Positions 18,200 to 27,104 of a DNA stretch of 64,000 nucleotides are shown here, one piece after another. The stretch comes from CAYSQW01 sp964433135 (GTDB taxonomy: Bacteria > Acidobacteriota > Aminicenantia > Aminicenantales > Aminicenantaceae). Under the pieces are notes generated by a model. That model searched no databases. It was not told the DNA's origin and saw only the letters and a list, made by a program, of their open reading frames with translations. The stretch's first letter is position 1; every line of letters starts with the position of its first letter. The stretch lies in assembly GCA_964433135.1 (NCBI GenBank), contig CAYSQW010000001.1, positions 124,001-188,000 of the forward strand, written 5' to 3'. Position numbers and translations under genes: made by a program.

Positions 18200-19173
18200 T
18201 GTCGGATCAAAAAATCATTCTTCAATCTTCGCCTCATTTCAATCACAAAGACTCCGTTCCCAAGATTATGTATACGGTCATCTTGAGCTTGATGCCCGCG
18301 GTCGCCGCGTCTTTCTATTTTTTCAGGTTTCGCGCGCTCCTGCTGTATTCGTTGTCCATCGCGGCTTGTTTGTTGACGGAGGCCGTATTCCTCAAGCTGC
18401 GTAAAAAACCCATGAGTTCCGTTTGGGACGGCTCTGCGGTCATCACCGGACTGCTTCTGGCCATGACCTTGCCTCCATCCCTGGCTCCGGAAATGGTTGT
18501 CATCGGGGGCGTCGTCGCGATCGCTCTGGGCAAACAGGTGTTCGGAGGCCTCGGCGACAACATCTTCAACCCGGCTCTGGTCGGACGCGCCTTTCTGCAG
18601 GTTGCTTTTCCCATCGGCATGACAACGTGGATCCCGCCGGTTACACTGCAGGTCAACACCGCGACCTTCGCAACCCCTCTCGGAAATCTCAAGTTTCACA
18701 ATGCGCTGGCGGAAGGCATCATGTCCCCCCTACGTGATATGTTCTGGGGTAACACGGGAGGGTGCCTGGGCGAAACATCAACGATCGCACTCCTCCTGGG
18801 CGCCGCTTTTTTACTCTACAAAAAAGCGATCGACTGGAGGATTCCTGCGGGTATCCTCGGAACCCTGACCGTCTTCACCGGTATTTTTTGGGCCATCAAC
18901 CCCGAGCGCTATGCCTCTCCCTCTTTTCACCTTTTGGCGGGAGGCCTCATGATCGGCGCCTTCTTCATGGCCACCGACCTGGTAAGTTCCCCCATAACCG
19001 GATTGGGAACCTGGATCTATGCCGTCGGGATCGGTCTTATGATCGCCTTGATCCGCCTTTTCGGCGGTTATCCCGAAGGAGTCATGTTCTCCATCCTGTT
19101 CATGAATACCTTTGTTCCACTCATCAACCGCTCGACGCGGCCCCGTATTTTCGGTGAAAGGAGGGCGTCTTGA
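18196..19173 (+). CDS. rnfD: Rnf complex subunit RnfD
   Basis: Integral membrane subunit, 325 residues, 8-10 membrane segments, homologous to NqrB; part of the ion-translocating path. GGLGDNIFNPALVGRAFLQ is typical. The family carries covalent FMN on a Thr in a D-x-x-[ST]-G-A-T-P motif; here the matching site reads NTATFATPL, so T160 is the candidate, with Asp replaced by Asn and Gly by Phe. It starts with ATG overlapping the rnfC stop and ends overlapping the rnfG start. Confidence 0.95.
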   Translation: MMSDQKIILQSSPHFNHKDSVPKIMYTVILSLMPAVAASFYFFRFRALLLYSLSIAACLLTEAVFLKLRKKPMSSVWDGSAVITGLLLAMTLPPSLAPEMVVIGGVVAIALGKQVFGGLGDNIFNPALVGRAFLQVAFPIGMTTWIPPVTLQVNTATFATPLGNLKFHNALAEGIMSPLRDMFWGNTGGCLGETSTIALLLGAAFLLYKKAIDWRIPAGILGTLTVFTGIFWAINPERYASPSFHLLAGGLMIGAFFMATDLVSSPITGLGTWIYAVGIGLMIALIRLFGGYPEGVMFSILFMNTFVPLINRSTRPRIFGERRAS

Positions 19174-19763
19174 ACCTGACGACACGAATGATTCTCGTTC
19201 TCACCTCCGTCGGGATCCTTTCCGGAGGGTTCCTCGCCAGCGTCGGATCTCTTACCAAAAAACCTATCGCCATGAATAACCTTAAAGGTGTCCAGGATGC
19301 CATCCTTCAGGTCGTTCCCGACACCGTTGAAAGCGAAAAACTTTTTGAAGAAGAAGATTTTACTGTTTATGGAAGCAAAGATAACGGCGGACGGATCATA
19401 GGCTATGCCGTTTACACTTCCGGAACCGGATTTCAGGATGTTATCACCCTGATGTACGGCACGGATGTTTCCGTCTCGAAAATAAGCCGCATGGTCATCA
19501 TCGACCAAGCCGAAACTCCCGGTCTGGGAGCAAAAATCACGGAAAAAGAAACGTTTCTTCAATTCTGGGAAAACCGGGACGCATCAGAACCGCTGACGCT
19601 TAGAAAGCCGGCGGTCGATTCCCCGGCGGAGCTGTCCGCCTCGGAGGTGAACACCATCACCGGCGCCACGATCTCCTCGGAAAAAGTGCTCGAAACGGTC
19701 AATCTTTCCTTGGAAAAATTGAAAAGCCTTAAAAACAAAGGCGAGCTCGGGAGAGAGGATTAA
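19170..19763 (+). CDS. rnfG: Rnf complex subunit RnfG (FMN-binding)
   Basis: A 197-residue subunit with one N-terminal membrane anchor and a periplasm-facing FMN-binding domain. The flavinylation motif NTITGATISS places FMN on T167; ApbE, encoded about 5 kb downstream, would attach it. The usual Asp of the motif is Asn. Another family mark is the AETPGLGAKI segment. The start is TTG, overlapping the rnfD stop, with GGAGGG 6-7 bases upstream. Confidence 0.95.
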   Translation: MNLTTRMILVLTSVGILSGGFLASVGSLTKKPIAMNNLKGVQDAILQVVPDTVESEKLFEEEDFTVYGSKDNGGRIIGYAVYTSGTGFQDVITLMYGTDVSVSKISRMVIIDQAETPGLGAKITEKETFLQFWENRDASEPLTLRKPAVDSPAELSASEVNTITGATISSEKVLETVNLSLEKLKSLKNKGELGRED

Positions 19764-19764
19764 G

Positions 19765-20382
19765 ATGCCAACCAAAAGCATCGCACAGGAATACATCAAG
19801 GGGCTCTGGGAGGAAAATCCCGTTTTTCGACAACTTCTGGGTATGTGCCCGACCCTCGCGGTGACCAACGCCGTCATCAACGGGATCGCCATGGGCCTGG
19901 CCACGTCTTTCGTGCTGATTTTCAGTTCGCTCGTCGTGGCCTCGATAAAAAAACTCATTCCCAGCCAGGTCCGCATCGCAAGTTATATCGTGATCATCGC
20001 GACTTTCGTCACGATGGCCGACCGCTTTCTCCAGGCCTTTTTTCCTCCCATCTCGAAATCTCTGGGTCCTTACATTCCCCTGATCGTTGTCAACTGCATC
20101 ATCTTGGGCCGTCAGGAAGCCTTCTCATCGAAAAACAGTGTCGGCCGGTCCTTGGTCGACGCCCTGGGTATGAGTTCGGGCTTCATTCTCGCCCTGCTGC
20201 TGCTCAGTTCCATTCGGGAGGTCCTGGGAGCCGGAACCTTTTTGGGCCACCAGGTCATGGGCGCATGGTTCGAACCCTGGATCATCATGATTCTTCCGGC
20301 GGGAGCGTTTATCACGCTGGGGATACTGCTTTCCCTTGCCTTATTGATTGAAAGCAAAACCAAACAGAGGAGATCGGAATAG
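19765..20382 (+). CDS. rnfE: Rnf complex subunit RnfE
   Basis: A 205-residue membrane subunit with about six membrane segments. GLWEENPVFRQLLGMCPTLA and VVNCIILGRQEAF are typical; the Cys in each stretch (GMCP and VNCI) corresponds to the intramembrane 2Fe-2S ligand positions known for Rnf/Nqr. It lies one base after rnfG and overlaps the GTG start of rnfA. Confidence 0.96.
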   Translation: MPTKSIAQEYIKGLWEENPVFRQLLGMCPTLAVTNAVINGIAMGLATSFVLIFSSLVVASIKKLIPSQVRIASYIVIIATFVTMADRFLQAFFPPISKSLGPYIPLIVVNCIILGRQEAFSSKNSVGRSLVDALGMSSGFILALLLLSSIREVLGAGTFLGHQVMGAWFEPWIIMILPAGAFITLGILLSLALLIESKTKQRRSE

Positions 20383-20954
20383 TGGAACTCATCGCACTCT
20401 TTATCTCTTCCATCTTCGTTAACAATTACATTCTCCACTACTTCTTGGGAATCTGCCCTTTCCTCGGAGTCAGCAAGAAGCTGGATTCCGCGGTCTCCAT
20501 GGGAATGGCCGTCACCTTCGTAATGACCATCACGGCCGTCTTTTCCTGGATGATCAACCACTGGATCCTCATTCCCTTCAACCTCGATTACCTTCAGATC
20601 GTTTCGTTTATCCTCGTTATCGCATCTCTGGTTCAGCTGGTCGAAATGTTCATCCGAAAAATAAGTCCTCCTCTTTACCAAGCCTTGGGGATCTATCTTC
20701 CGCTCATTACCACCAATTGCGCCATCATGGGGCTGGCGCTCCTCGCCGCCCTGAATAACTATAATTTTATAAAAACGGTTATCTTCGGAGTCGGATCCGG
20801 TTTGGGATTCACTCTCGCGATCGTGCTGATGGCCGGCATACGGGAACAGCTCGATCTGGCCGACGTACCGGAACCCCTCAAAGGCGCCGGAATCGCACTA
20901 ATCGTTGCCGGGATCATGGCTTTGGCTTTTCTCGGCTTCTCAGGGATGATTTAG
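20382..20954 (+). CDS. rnfA: Rnf complex subunit RnfA
   Basis: A 190-residue membrane subunit, six segments, paired with RnfE. FVNNYILHYFLGICPFLG and PLITTNCAIMG carry the two Cys that ligate the intramembrane iron-sulfur cluster. The start is GTG at 20382, overlapping the last base of rnfE; GAGGAGA precedes it. One base separates it from rnfB. Confidence 0.96.
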   Translation: MELIALFISSIFVNNYILHYFLGICPFLGVSKKLDSAVSMGMAVTFVMTITAVFSWMINHWILIPFNLDYLQIVSFILVIASLVQLVEMFIRKISPPLYQALGIYLPLITTNCAIMGLALLAALNNYNFIKTVIFGVGSGLGFTLAIVLMAGIREQLDLADVPEPLKGAGIALIVAGIMALAFLGFSGMI

Positions 20955-20955
20955 G

Positions 20956-21762
20956 ATGGAATTCATAATACCGATCCTCACCATGGCGGCCCTAGGGTTT
21001 CTTTTCGCTCTCGGTCTCGCCATCGCCTACCAAAAACTCAAGGTTGAGGAAGATCCCAAGGTCGTCAAGATCTCGGAGATCCTGCCCCAGGCCAACTGCG
21101 GCGCCTGCGGCTTTTCCGGATGCCGGGCCTTTGCCGAAGCCGTCGTAAAGGGCGATGCTCCGCCCAACGGCTGTCCCGTCGGAGGACAGGACGTCGCCTC
21201 TCAAGTCGCTGAGATTCTCGGCGTTCAAGCGGGAGAAATGACCAAGAAAGTCGCCCGCGTACACTGCCAGGGGACGGCCGAAGCCGCTCCCGACCGCGGA
21301 ATCTATCATGGAATCGACGGCTGTACCGCCGCTCAGTTGGTAGGAGGAAACAAAGTCTGTTCCTACGGATGCCTCGGTCTTGGAGACTGCGTCCAAGCTT
21401 GCTTGTTCGATGCGATCCACATCGGAGAAAACGGTCTTCCCGTCGTCGATGAGGAAAAATGCACGGCCTGCGGCAAATGCGTGGACGCGTGTCCCCGAAA
21501 CATCCTTGAGTTGCTGCCGGCCGAACAAGAGATAATGGTTTTCTGCCGCTCTGAAGAACGGGGTCCGGCCGCGAAAAAAGCCTGCAAAAATGCCTGTATC
21601 GGATGCGGAATCTGCGTTCGGGCATGCCCGGAAGCGATCGTACTTGAAAACAACCTCGCGAAAATTATCGACATCAATAAGATAGAACCGGAAAAAATTC
21701 CAGCGATTGAAAAATGTCCGACAAACGCGATCGGACGGATATCAAACAATGATCAAGGATAA
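20956..21762 (+). CDS. rnfB: Rnf complex subunit RnfB (ferredoxin-like)
   Basis: A 268-residue electron-entry subunit that accepts electrons from ferredoxin. One N-terminal membrane helix is followed by the four-Cys domain NCGACGFSGCRAFAEA...GCPVGG, then further Cys: CSYGCLGLGDC, CTACGKCVDACP and CIGCGICVRACP. This gives at least three 4Fe-4S clusters, like the longer anaerobe-type RnfB. It overlaps the following RseC-like gene by 14 bases. Confidence 0.96.
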   Translation: MEFIIPILTMAALGFLFALGLAIAYQKLKVEEDPKVVKISEILPQANCGACGFSGCRAFAEAVVKGDAPPNGCPVGGQDVASQVAEILGVQAGEMTKKVARVHCQGTAEAAPDRGIYHGIDGCTAAQLVGGNKVCSYGCLGLGDCVQACLFDAIHIGENGLPVVDEEKCTACGKCVDACPRNILELLPAEQEIMVFCRSEERGPAAKKACKNACIGCGICVRACPEAIVLENNLAKIIDINKIEPEKIPAIEKCPTNAIGRISNNDQG

Positions 21763-22192
21763 CGCCCGCGTCGTTTCCACCGACGCCGATCTCGCTCGAG
21801 TGGAAGTCAACTGCCTTTCGGCGTGCGAGGACTGCCATGCCCGCCTTCTTTGCGCTGGCAACAAGCAGGACAACGGCCTCATCTCGGCCCTGAATCCCTT
21901 GAACGCGGCACCGGGAGACCGCGTCCTCATCGAAGTTCCCGAATCTCGATACAACCGGGCCTTGATCTTTCTCTTCGGCACGCTGCTGACCGCCGCCTTG
22001 ATCGGGATGGGCGCAGGTTACGCCCTTTCCGGCGTTCTGCGTCTTTCATCATCCAAGGCGGGTGCCGCCGGTTTGATTCTCGGTCTTCTCTTGGGAGGAT
22101 TGGGCCTTTTTATGTCTTTCCCAAAAAAATCACGAAAATATCTCTATCCGGTTATCACTGCCATAACCGCTAAAGGAGGCTGCCATGGATAG
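21749..22192 (+). CDS. rseC: RseC/MucC family (SoxR-reducing system) protein
   Basis: A 147-residue protein with an N-terminal Cys cluster C22-x3-C26-x2-C29-x5-C35 and two membrane segments at about 70-92 and 100-122, the standard RseC layout. In some bacteria RseC homologues are encoded with Rnf and take part in SoxR reduction. Here it overlaps the rnfB end by 14 bases and the next gene by 8, so it is surely in the rnf operon. Its exact task for Rnf is unknown. Confidence 0.88.
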   Translation: MIKDNARVVSTDADLARVEVNCLSACEDCHARLLCAGNKQDNGLISALNPLNAAPGDRVLIEVPESRYNRALIFLFGTLLTAALIGMGAGYALSGVLRLSSSKAGAAGLILGLLLGGLGLFMSFPKKSRKYLYPVITAITAKGGCHG

Positions 22193-22919
22193 ACGGAATT
22201 TCTTTAAAACCATGCTGATGACACCTTTGTTTACACCGCTTCTACTGTCGTCGCAATCTCGAACCAGTGAGAGCGAGCTTTTTTTGATCGCCGACAATCC
22301 CGAGGACCATATTCCCATGATCCTGCAGGAATTGAATAAAATGTCCCTGGTAAACGGAAACCGCTTTGTACTGCTCAATGATTTTCCCTCCGAATCAGGA
22401 CTCATCGACGCACTCTCCAACGCGGGGCTTCGGCACGTACCCGGCACCGCCAACGCGGATATGACCCTTTCTCACAGCGTCCTGCGGCAATCGGCTTCTC
22501 CTTCTTTCGCCCTGGTGCGAAACGGCAAGGTATGGGATCTCCGCTCCCGCCGGCTGATGTCTCTCTGGCGGGATATCTACCACGGCCGCCAAAACGCCAC
22601 GGGCCTGACGGTTATCGCTTTCCGCAGACCGTCGGCCTTCTCCTCTCCGGGAGACTCTATTTCCATTTATCGACAGGGAAACGCCATCGCCCGGATGAAG
22701 CTGGATACCGACCGCTCCGCCCGTTTCTCCGTTAAAACAGGTGAGATTTCAGTCCGCATCCGCGGCGGAAAAGCCTGGATAGACGAATCGTCCTGCCGCA
22801 ACCACATCTGCCAGCTCTCGCCGCCCGTCTTTCTGGGGGGAGAACGCATTGTCTGCGCCCCGAACCATCTTTTGATTCAGGTCAACGGGACGTCCGGAGT
22901 CGATACCGTCATCGGCTGA
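22185..22919 (+). CDS. NusG domain II (NusG_II) family exported protein
   Basis: A 244-residue protein. The start MDRRNFFKTMLMTPLFTPLL resembles a Tat or Sec signal. Residues about 30-125 are an unassigned N-terminal part (a stretch like ALVRNGKVWDLRSRRLM). The C-terminal 110 residues match the NusG domain II family often found beside Rnf genes: SVRIRGGKAWIDESSCRN, then CQLSPPVFLGGERIVCAPN with three Cys in the C-x4-C ... C spacing of the family. Function unknown; the operon suggests a Rnf assembly or redox accessory role. Confidence 0.75.
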   Translation: MDRRNFFKTMLMTPLFTPLLLSSQSRTSESELFLIADNPEDHIPMILQELNKMSLVNGNRFVLLNDFPSESGLIDALSNAGLRHVPGTANADMTLSHSVLRQSASPSFALVRNGKVWDLRSRRLMSLWRDIYHGRQNATGLTVIAFRRPSAFSSPGDSISIYRQGNAIARMKLDTDRSARFSVKTGEISVRIRGGKAWIDESSCRNHICQLSPPVFLGGERIVCAPNHLLIQVNGTSGVDTVIG

Positions 22920-22994
22920 TCAAGGTATCGTCGAGGCTTATCGCCGCCTCCGATATTTCATCCGGGTGCGGTTGACATATTATGGAGGTCGAAT

Positions 22995-24743
22995 ATGAAA
23001 ACGCGTTTTATCGGGATTCTCTCGTTTGTTCTGCTTATTCCCATTACCGCAGTCCCGGGGCAGGGACGGGACGCCGCGCCGGCGCGTCCGTTAAAATACG
23101 ATCATAACTACACTTTTTCAGAGGTTCGTTCTTTTCTGAAAACCGTCAGTGTGGACATGCCGAAGCTCACCACCCTGCACACCATCGGCAAAAGCTTTCT
23201 TGGTAAAGATCTGCTGGTACTGGAAATCACCAACAAATCCACCGGCGGCGCTTTGAAGAAACCCGGATTCTGGATGGACGGAAACCTGCATTCTTCCGAG
23301 GTCTTCGGCTGCGCCGTATGTTTGAACACCATCGAGACCTTGCTTTCCGGATACGGTCATGACGAAGAAATCACGCGCCTTCTCGACACCAATGCCATCT
23401 ATATCATGCCGAAGTTGAATCCCGACGGATCCGACTATTATCTCACGCATCCCGACGGCCTTCGCAGCAGCGTCCGTCCGCACGATTCGGATAGAGACGG
23501 ATCATTCGACGAAGATCCGCCTGATGATTTGAATCAGGACGGTAACATCACCCAAATGCGCATTAAAGATCCCCTGGGAACCATGCGTTCGGACCCCGAA
23601 GAGCCGCGCCTCATGGTTCGCAGAAAAGAAGACGAAACAGGGGAATGGCGGGTTCTTACGGAAGGTGTCGACAATGATCATGACGGCCTTTTCAACGAAG
23701 ATGGAATCGGCGGTCTGGATATCAACCGCAATTGGCCCGCCCAGTGGCAGCAGGAATACATCCAGAACGGAGCCGGTCCTTTTCCCTTATCCGAACCGGA
23801 AACACGCGCGGTGGCCGAATTCCTGTTTTCCCACCGTAATGTAACCGGAATCATCAACCATCACATGGCGGGGAATTTTCTTTACCGCCCGCCCAACAAC
23901 CGACACTTCAATCCCGCCAACGGGATTGAAGAACCCATGCCGGTCGAAGACTCGACGGTCTATTCTCTCTTTGGTAAGAAATACAGCGAGATCATAAACG
24001 ATCAGAAGGTTCAAATCGTCTACGGACGAGGGGGCCCTCCCCGGTACGGCGCTATCTGGGGAGTGATGATCGGTTGGGCATATGATCACTACGGCGCCTT
24101 CAGTTTCGTTCCTGAAATCGGTCAATATCCCTGTGATTACGATGAAGACGGGAAAGTAACGCAAGCGGAGAGACTTCGCTGGAACGACACGGAAATGGGA
24201 GGAGAGATTTTTGTGGATTGGCAGCCGTATGATCACCCCCAGCTGGGAAAAGTCGAGATCGGGGGATTCCTCTCTAAAATCTACAATCCGAAAAGCGAAA
24301 GTTATATCAATCTTATGTGCCATCCCGGGCCGGTTTATCGGGATTTTCTTAAAAAGCATACAGCCTGGAATCTCTACTTGGCATCCATGTCTCCGCGGGT
24401 TCAGATCACATCCGCCGAAAGAACTTCTCTGGGAAAAGGCTTAACCCGCATCAAAATCAGCGTCCAGAACCAAGGATTCCTTCCGTCCCATGTTACCCAT
24501 CAGGCTCTTCGCAACCAAACCGCAAAAACCGTGAAAGCCCGGCTGCAGGTGAACGACGCCGAGCTCGTTATCGGCCGACCGGAGACCGACGTGGGGCACC
24601 TTCCCGGAAACACCCCTCAATCCGTCAGTCCCATAAAAACGGTGGAATGGGTTGTAAAGAACGCGGGGGACAATCCTCGGGTCACCGTCGAGGTTTTTTC
24701 GGAAAAAGGGGGAACCGAGACCCGAACCTTCCGCCTCGATTAA
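22995..24743 (+). CDS. Secreted M14 family zinc carboxypeptidase with Ca-binding-like inserts
   Basis: A 582-residue exported peptidase (signal peptide ending near AVPGQG). The M14 zinc site is H99-x-x-E102 in DGNLHSSEVFG plus His at 289/290 in INHHMAGNF; DINRNWP (242-248) is the substrate Asn-Arg region; E374 in FSFVPEIG is the catalytic Glu. Four acidic D-x-D-x-D-G type loops are inserted: 164-174, 178-188, 226-237 and 381-392, resembling EF-hand or thrombospondin type 3 calcium loops. The C-terminal about 120 residues look like a beta-sandwich. It lies in the rnf-apbE run, 75 bases after the NusG_II gene, but a functional link to Rnf is not evident. Confidence 0.87.
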   Translation: MKTRFIGILSFVLLIPITAVPGQGRDAAPARPLKYDHNYTFSEVRSFLKTVSVDMPKLTTLHTIGKSFLGKDLLVLEITNKSTGGALKKPGFWMDGNLHSSEVFGCAVCLNTIETLLSGYGHDEEITRLLDTNAIYIMPKLNPDGSDYYLTHPDGLRSSVRPHDSDRDGSFDEDPPDDLNQDGNITQMRIKDPLGTMRSDPEEPRLMVRRKEDETGEWRVLTEGVDNDHDGLFNEDGIGGLDINRNWPAQWQQEYIQNGAGPFPLSEPETRAVAEFLFSHRNVTGIINHHMAGNFLYRPPNNRHFNPANGIEEPMPVEDSTVYSLFGKKYSEIINDQKVQIVYGRGGPPRYGAIWGVMIGWAYDHYGAFSFVPEIGQYPCDYDEDGKVTQAERLRWNDTEMGGEIFVDWQPYDHPQLGKVEIGGFLSKIYNPKSESYINLMCHPGPVYRDFLKKHTAWNLYLASMSPRVQITSAERTSLGKGLTRIKISVQNQGFLPSHVTHQALRNQTAKTVKARLQVNDAELVIGRPETDVGHLPGNTPQSVSPIKTVEWVVKNAGDNPRVTVEVFSEKGGTETRTFRLD

Positions 24744-24793
24744 CTCGATCGTCCCTCCCCGAGGATCGGAAGAGATAGGACTGTAACGCGGAC

Positions 24794-25738
24794 ATGAGTT
24801 CTCTTGCCGTGAAGAGGGTTTTTGCCCTTTTGTTTTCGATGATGCTTTTCGTGTCGGCGGGATGCAGGCGGCGGGCATCCTGGCACACAACCACTCTCCT
24901 TTTTTTTGATACCGTTTGCGAGCTTAAAATCCACGCTCCTGATTCCGCTGTCGGTCCCTCCAAAGAGGGTGTTTCTCAAATTTTTTCCGAAATCGAAAGC
25001 CTTTTTTCCCCGGGAGCTTCCCTCTCAACTCCCCTTGTAAATCACTTATTCACACAATCGTATGACGTCTATCTTAAATCCGAAGGAAGTTTCGATGTCT
25101 CCGTCGCTCCTTTATCCAGGCTCTGGGGATTTCGCAGCCGTTCCTACGCGGTGCCCGATAAGCACGAAATATTGAAAACACTCACCCGGGTTGGGCTGGA
25201 TCGAATCAAGAGTTCCCCGAAAGGCTTGATGATCCCTGACGGCATGGAGTTGGATTGGGGGGGGGTTGCGAAAGGCTTCGGGATCGACCGGGCGGTTCAG
25301 CTCCTCCGGAGAAACAACATCTCCCGAGGATTTTTAAACGCGGGAGGAGATCTTTTCTGTTGGGGAGAGAACCCTGAGGAGAAGGATTGGAGGATCGGTA
25401 TCCAACATCCCCGCCGGGAAGGATTCCTGGGCGTCATGACGATCTCCGGATTCGGCGCGGCCACCACCGGCGATTACCAGCGTTTTTTCATCGAAAACGG
25501 AATACGGTATCATCATGTTTTCGATCCTAAAACAGGCTATCCAGCACAAGGAAAACAGAGTGTCACTGTAATTGGGCCGAAAACCCTGCTCTGCGACGCT
25601 CTATCGACAGCCCTGTTTGTCAGCGTGGATCCTGAAAAAATCCTTGCTTCCTATCCAGATTACGGCGCTGTCCTGGTGGATGATAAAGGGATCGTCACGA
25701 CGATCGGAAGGTCGTTTTCCCTCCATCTTGAACCCTGA
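24794..25738 (+). CDS. apbE: FAD:protein FMN transferase (lipoprotein)
   Basis: ApbE, 314 residues, moves FMN from FAD onto Thr residues of target proteins such as RnfG and RnfD in the periplasm. A lipobox (FVSAGC, C24) marks it as a lipoprotein. Family motifs: LDWGGVAKGFGIDRAV, NAGGDLFCWG, TTGDYQRFF and HHVFDPKTGYPA, which include Mg and flavin-binding residues. Its location after the rnf operon makes RnfG/RnfD the likely clients. Confidence 0.95.
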   Translation: MSSLAVKRVFALLFSMMLFVSAGCRRRASWHTTTLLFFDTVCELKIHAPDSAVGPSKEGVSQIFSEIESLFSPGASLSTPLVNHLFTQSYDVYLKSEGSFDVSVAPLSRLWGFRSRSYAVPDKHEILKTLTRVGLDRIKSSPKGLMIPDGMELDWGGVAKGFGIDRAVQLLRRNNISRGFLNAGGDLFCWGENPEEKDWRIGIQHPRREGFLGVMTISGFGAATTGDYQRFFIENGIRYHHVFDPKTGYPAQGKQSVTVIGPKTLLCDALSTALFVSVDPEKILASYPDYGAVLVDDKGIVTTIGRSFSLHLEP

Positions 25739-25889
25739 TCATAATGACCTTCCCTTCCACCCTAAACGTCTCTCCTGAGCGATGAAACCTCAAAAGAAGG
25801 GGGGAAGGTATCCGCTGCCAATATTTATGGCCTCATTCGTAAAGACAAAGCGTTAAAGAAGCGTTATATAAACCGCCGCGGATAAAAAA

Positions 25890-26990
25890 TCAGATTTTCA
25901 TGGGCATCAAGACATGGAGATACTCGCTGTCCGGATCGACGTCGGGACGCATGAGAACCGCGCTGTTTTCATCCTTGATCTCCATGACGACATGATCCGA
26001 TTTGACCGTAGCTAAAAAATCCAGCAGATATTGTGCATTGAAACCGATCTCGATTTCAGGGCCGGAATACTCCACGGCAACCCGATCCTGAGCCTCTCCG
26101 ATTTCAGGATTTGATGAAAACAGATGAATCTGATCGGGAGCGATGGTTAATTTTATCCCTTTCGATCTCTCGGTGGATAACAGAGCGACCCGCCGGATGG
26201 ACTGGGAAATTTCATCCCGGGAAATCGAGATGGCTTGAGGGTTTTCCTTCGGAATCACCGCTTGATAGTTAGGAAACTTTCCCTCAATGATTCGGGATAT
26301 CAATGTCCGGTTGCCGACCTTGAAAAAAAGATTATTCTCATCAAGATCAAAGGCAACGCTTTCTTTTTCGAATTTCCTCAGCTCGCTCAAGGTTTTTTTT
26401 GATATGATCCCCCTTATTTCATTTTCCAGCGCCAAATCCTCAAAAATCCTTGAGGTATACGACAATCGGTGTCCATCCGTGCTGACCAATTGCATTTTCC
26501 TGTCGGTCAGAATCATGAGCGCACCGTTTAAATAATACCTTTGTTCCTGTGTAATCGAATAGTAAACCCGATCGATCATTTCACGCATATTTTCAAGCGG
26601 GAGCTGAATTTTCTTTTCGAACTTCGGTTCGGGTACCTGAGGATAATCGTCTTTAGGAAGACATAGGACCTTGAATCGACTCACCCCGGAGGTGATTTGC
26701 AGGGTCAAGTCCTGATTTTCGTGAAACAACACCTCTTTTCCCTCAGGAAGAGATCTGACGATCTCGAAGATTTTCTTTCCGGAAACCGTGATTGCGCCGG
26801 GATCTTCCACGTTGGCGGGAAAATGTGTTTTCAATCCGACTTCAAGGTCCGTTCCCGTCAATTCGATTTCATCTTCCCTGGCATTGACAAAAATATTCGC
26901 TAATATGGGCATGGTGTTTCTTTTTTCTACGATTCCCTGGAGAAGCTGTAATTCTTTGAGGATCTCTTCCCGATTGACTGAGAATCTCAT
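25890..26990 (-). CDS. dnaN: DNA polymerase III beta subunit (sliding clamp)
   Basis: A 366-residue clamp protein, MRFSVNREEILKELQLLQGI at the start and VLMPMKI at the end, the usual clamp C-terminus. Three clamp domains are expected at about 1-120, 125-245 and 246-366. It follows dnaA on the same strand, the classic arrangement near the chromosome origin. It faces apbE tail to tail across 151 bases in which I see no clear terminator. Confidence 0.97.
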   Translation of the reverse strand: MRFSVNREEILKELQLLQGIVEKRNTMPILANIFVNAREDEIELTGTDLEVGLKTHFPANVEDPGAITVSGKKIFEIVRSLPEGKEVLFHENQDLTLQITSGVSRFKVLCLPKDDYPQVPEPKFEKKIQLPLENMREMIDRVYYSITQEQRYYLNGALMILTDRKMQLVSTDGHRLSYTSRIFEDLALENEIRGIISKKTLSELRKFEKESVAFDLDENNLFFKVGNRTLISRIIEGKFPNYQAVIPKENPQAISISRDEISQSIRRVALLSTERSKGIKLTIAPDQIHLFSSNPEIGEAQDRVAVEYSGPEIEIGFNAQYLLDFLATVKSDHVVMEIKDENSAVLMRPDVDPDSEYLHVLMPMKI

Positions 26991-26999
26991 TTTTCCACC

Positions 27000-27083
27000 T
27001 CTTTTTTTATCTTCTTTTTATTATATTTATTATTAATTTAGATTAGTTAATAAGAATAATAAAAGCAAATGAAATGTGCAAAA
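27000..27083. promoter_or_regulatory. AT-rich dnaA-dnaN spacer with a DnaA-box-like site
   Basis: The 114-base gap between dnaA and dnaN holds a run of almost pure A/T from about 27004 to 27070, far more AT-rich than its surroundings. A nonamer TTTTGCACA (minus strand, 27075-27083) matches the DnaA-box consensus at eight of nine bases. It could be a DNA-unwinding element or simply an AT-rich promoter for dnaN. Confidence 0.4.
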
Positions 27084-27104
27084 GTTCCATAAACACTTGA
27101 TATT

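Noticed and set aside
25739..25889. Terminator between apbE and dnaN
   Set aside because: I looked for a GC stem plus T run on both strands and saw only a weak CCGCCGCGG region.
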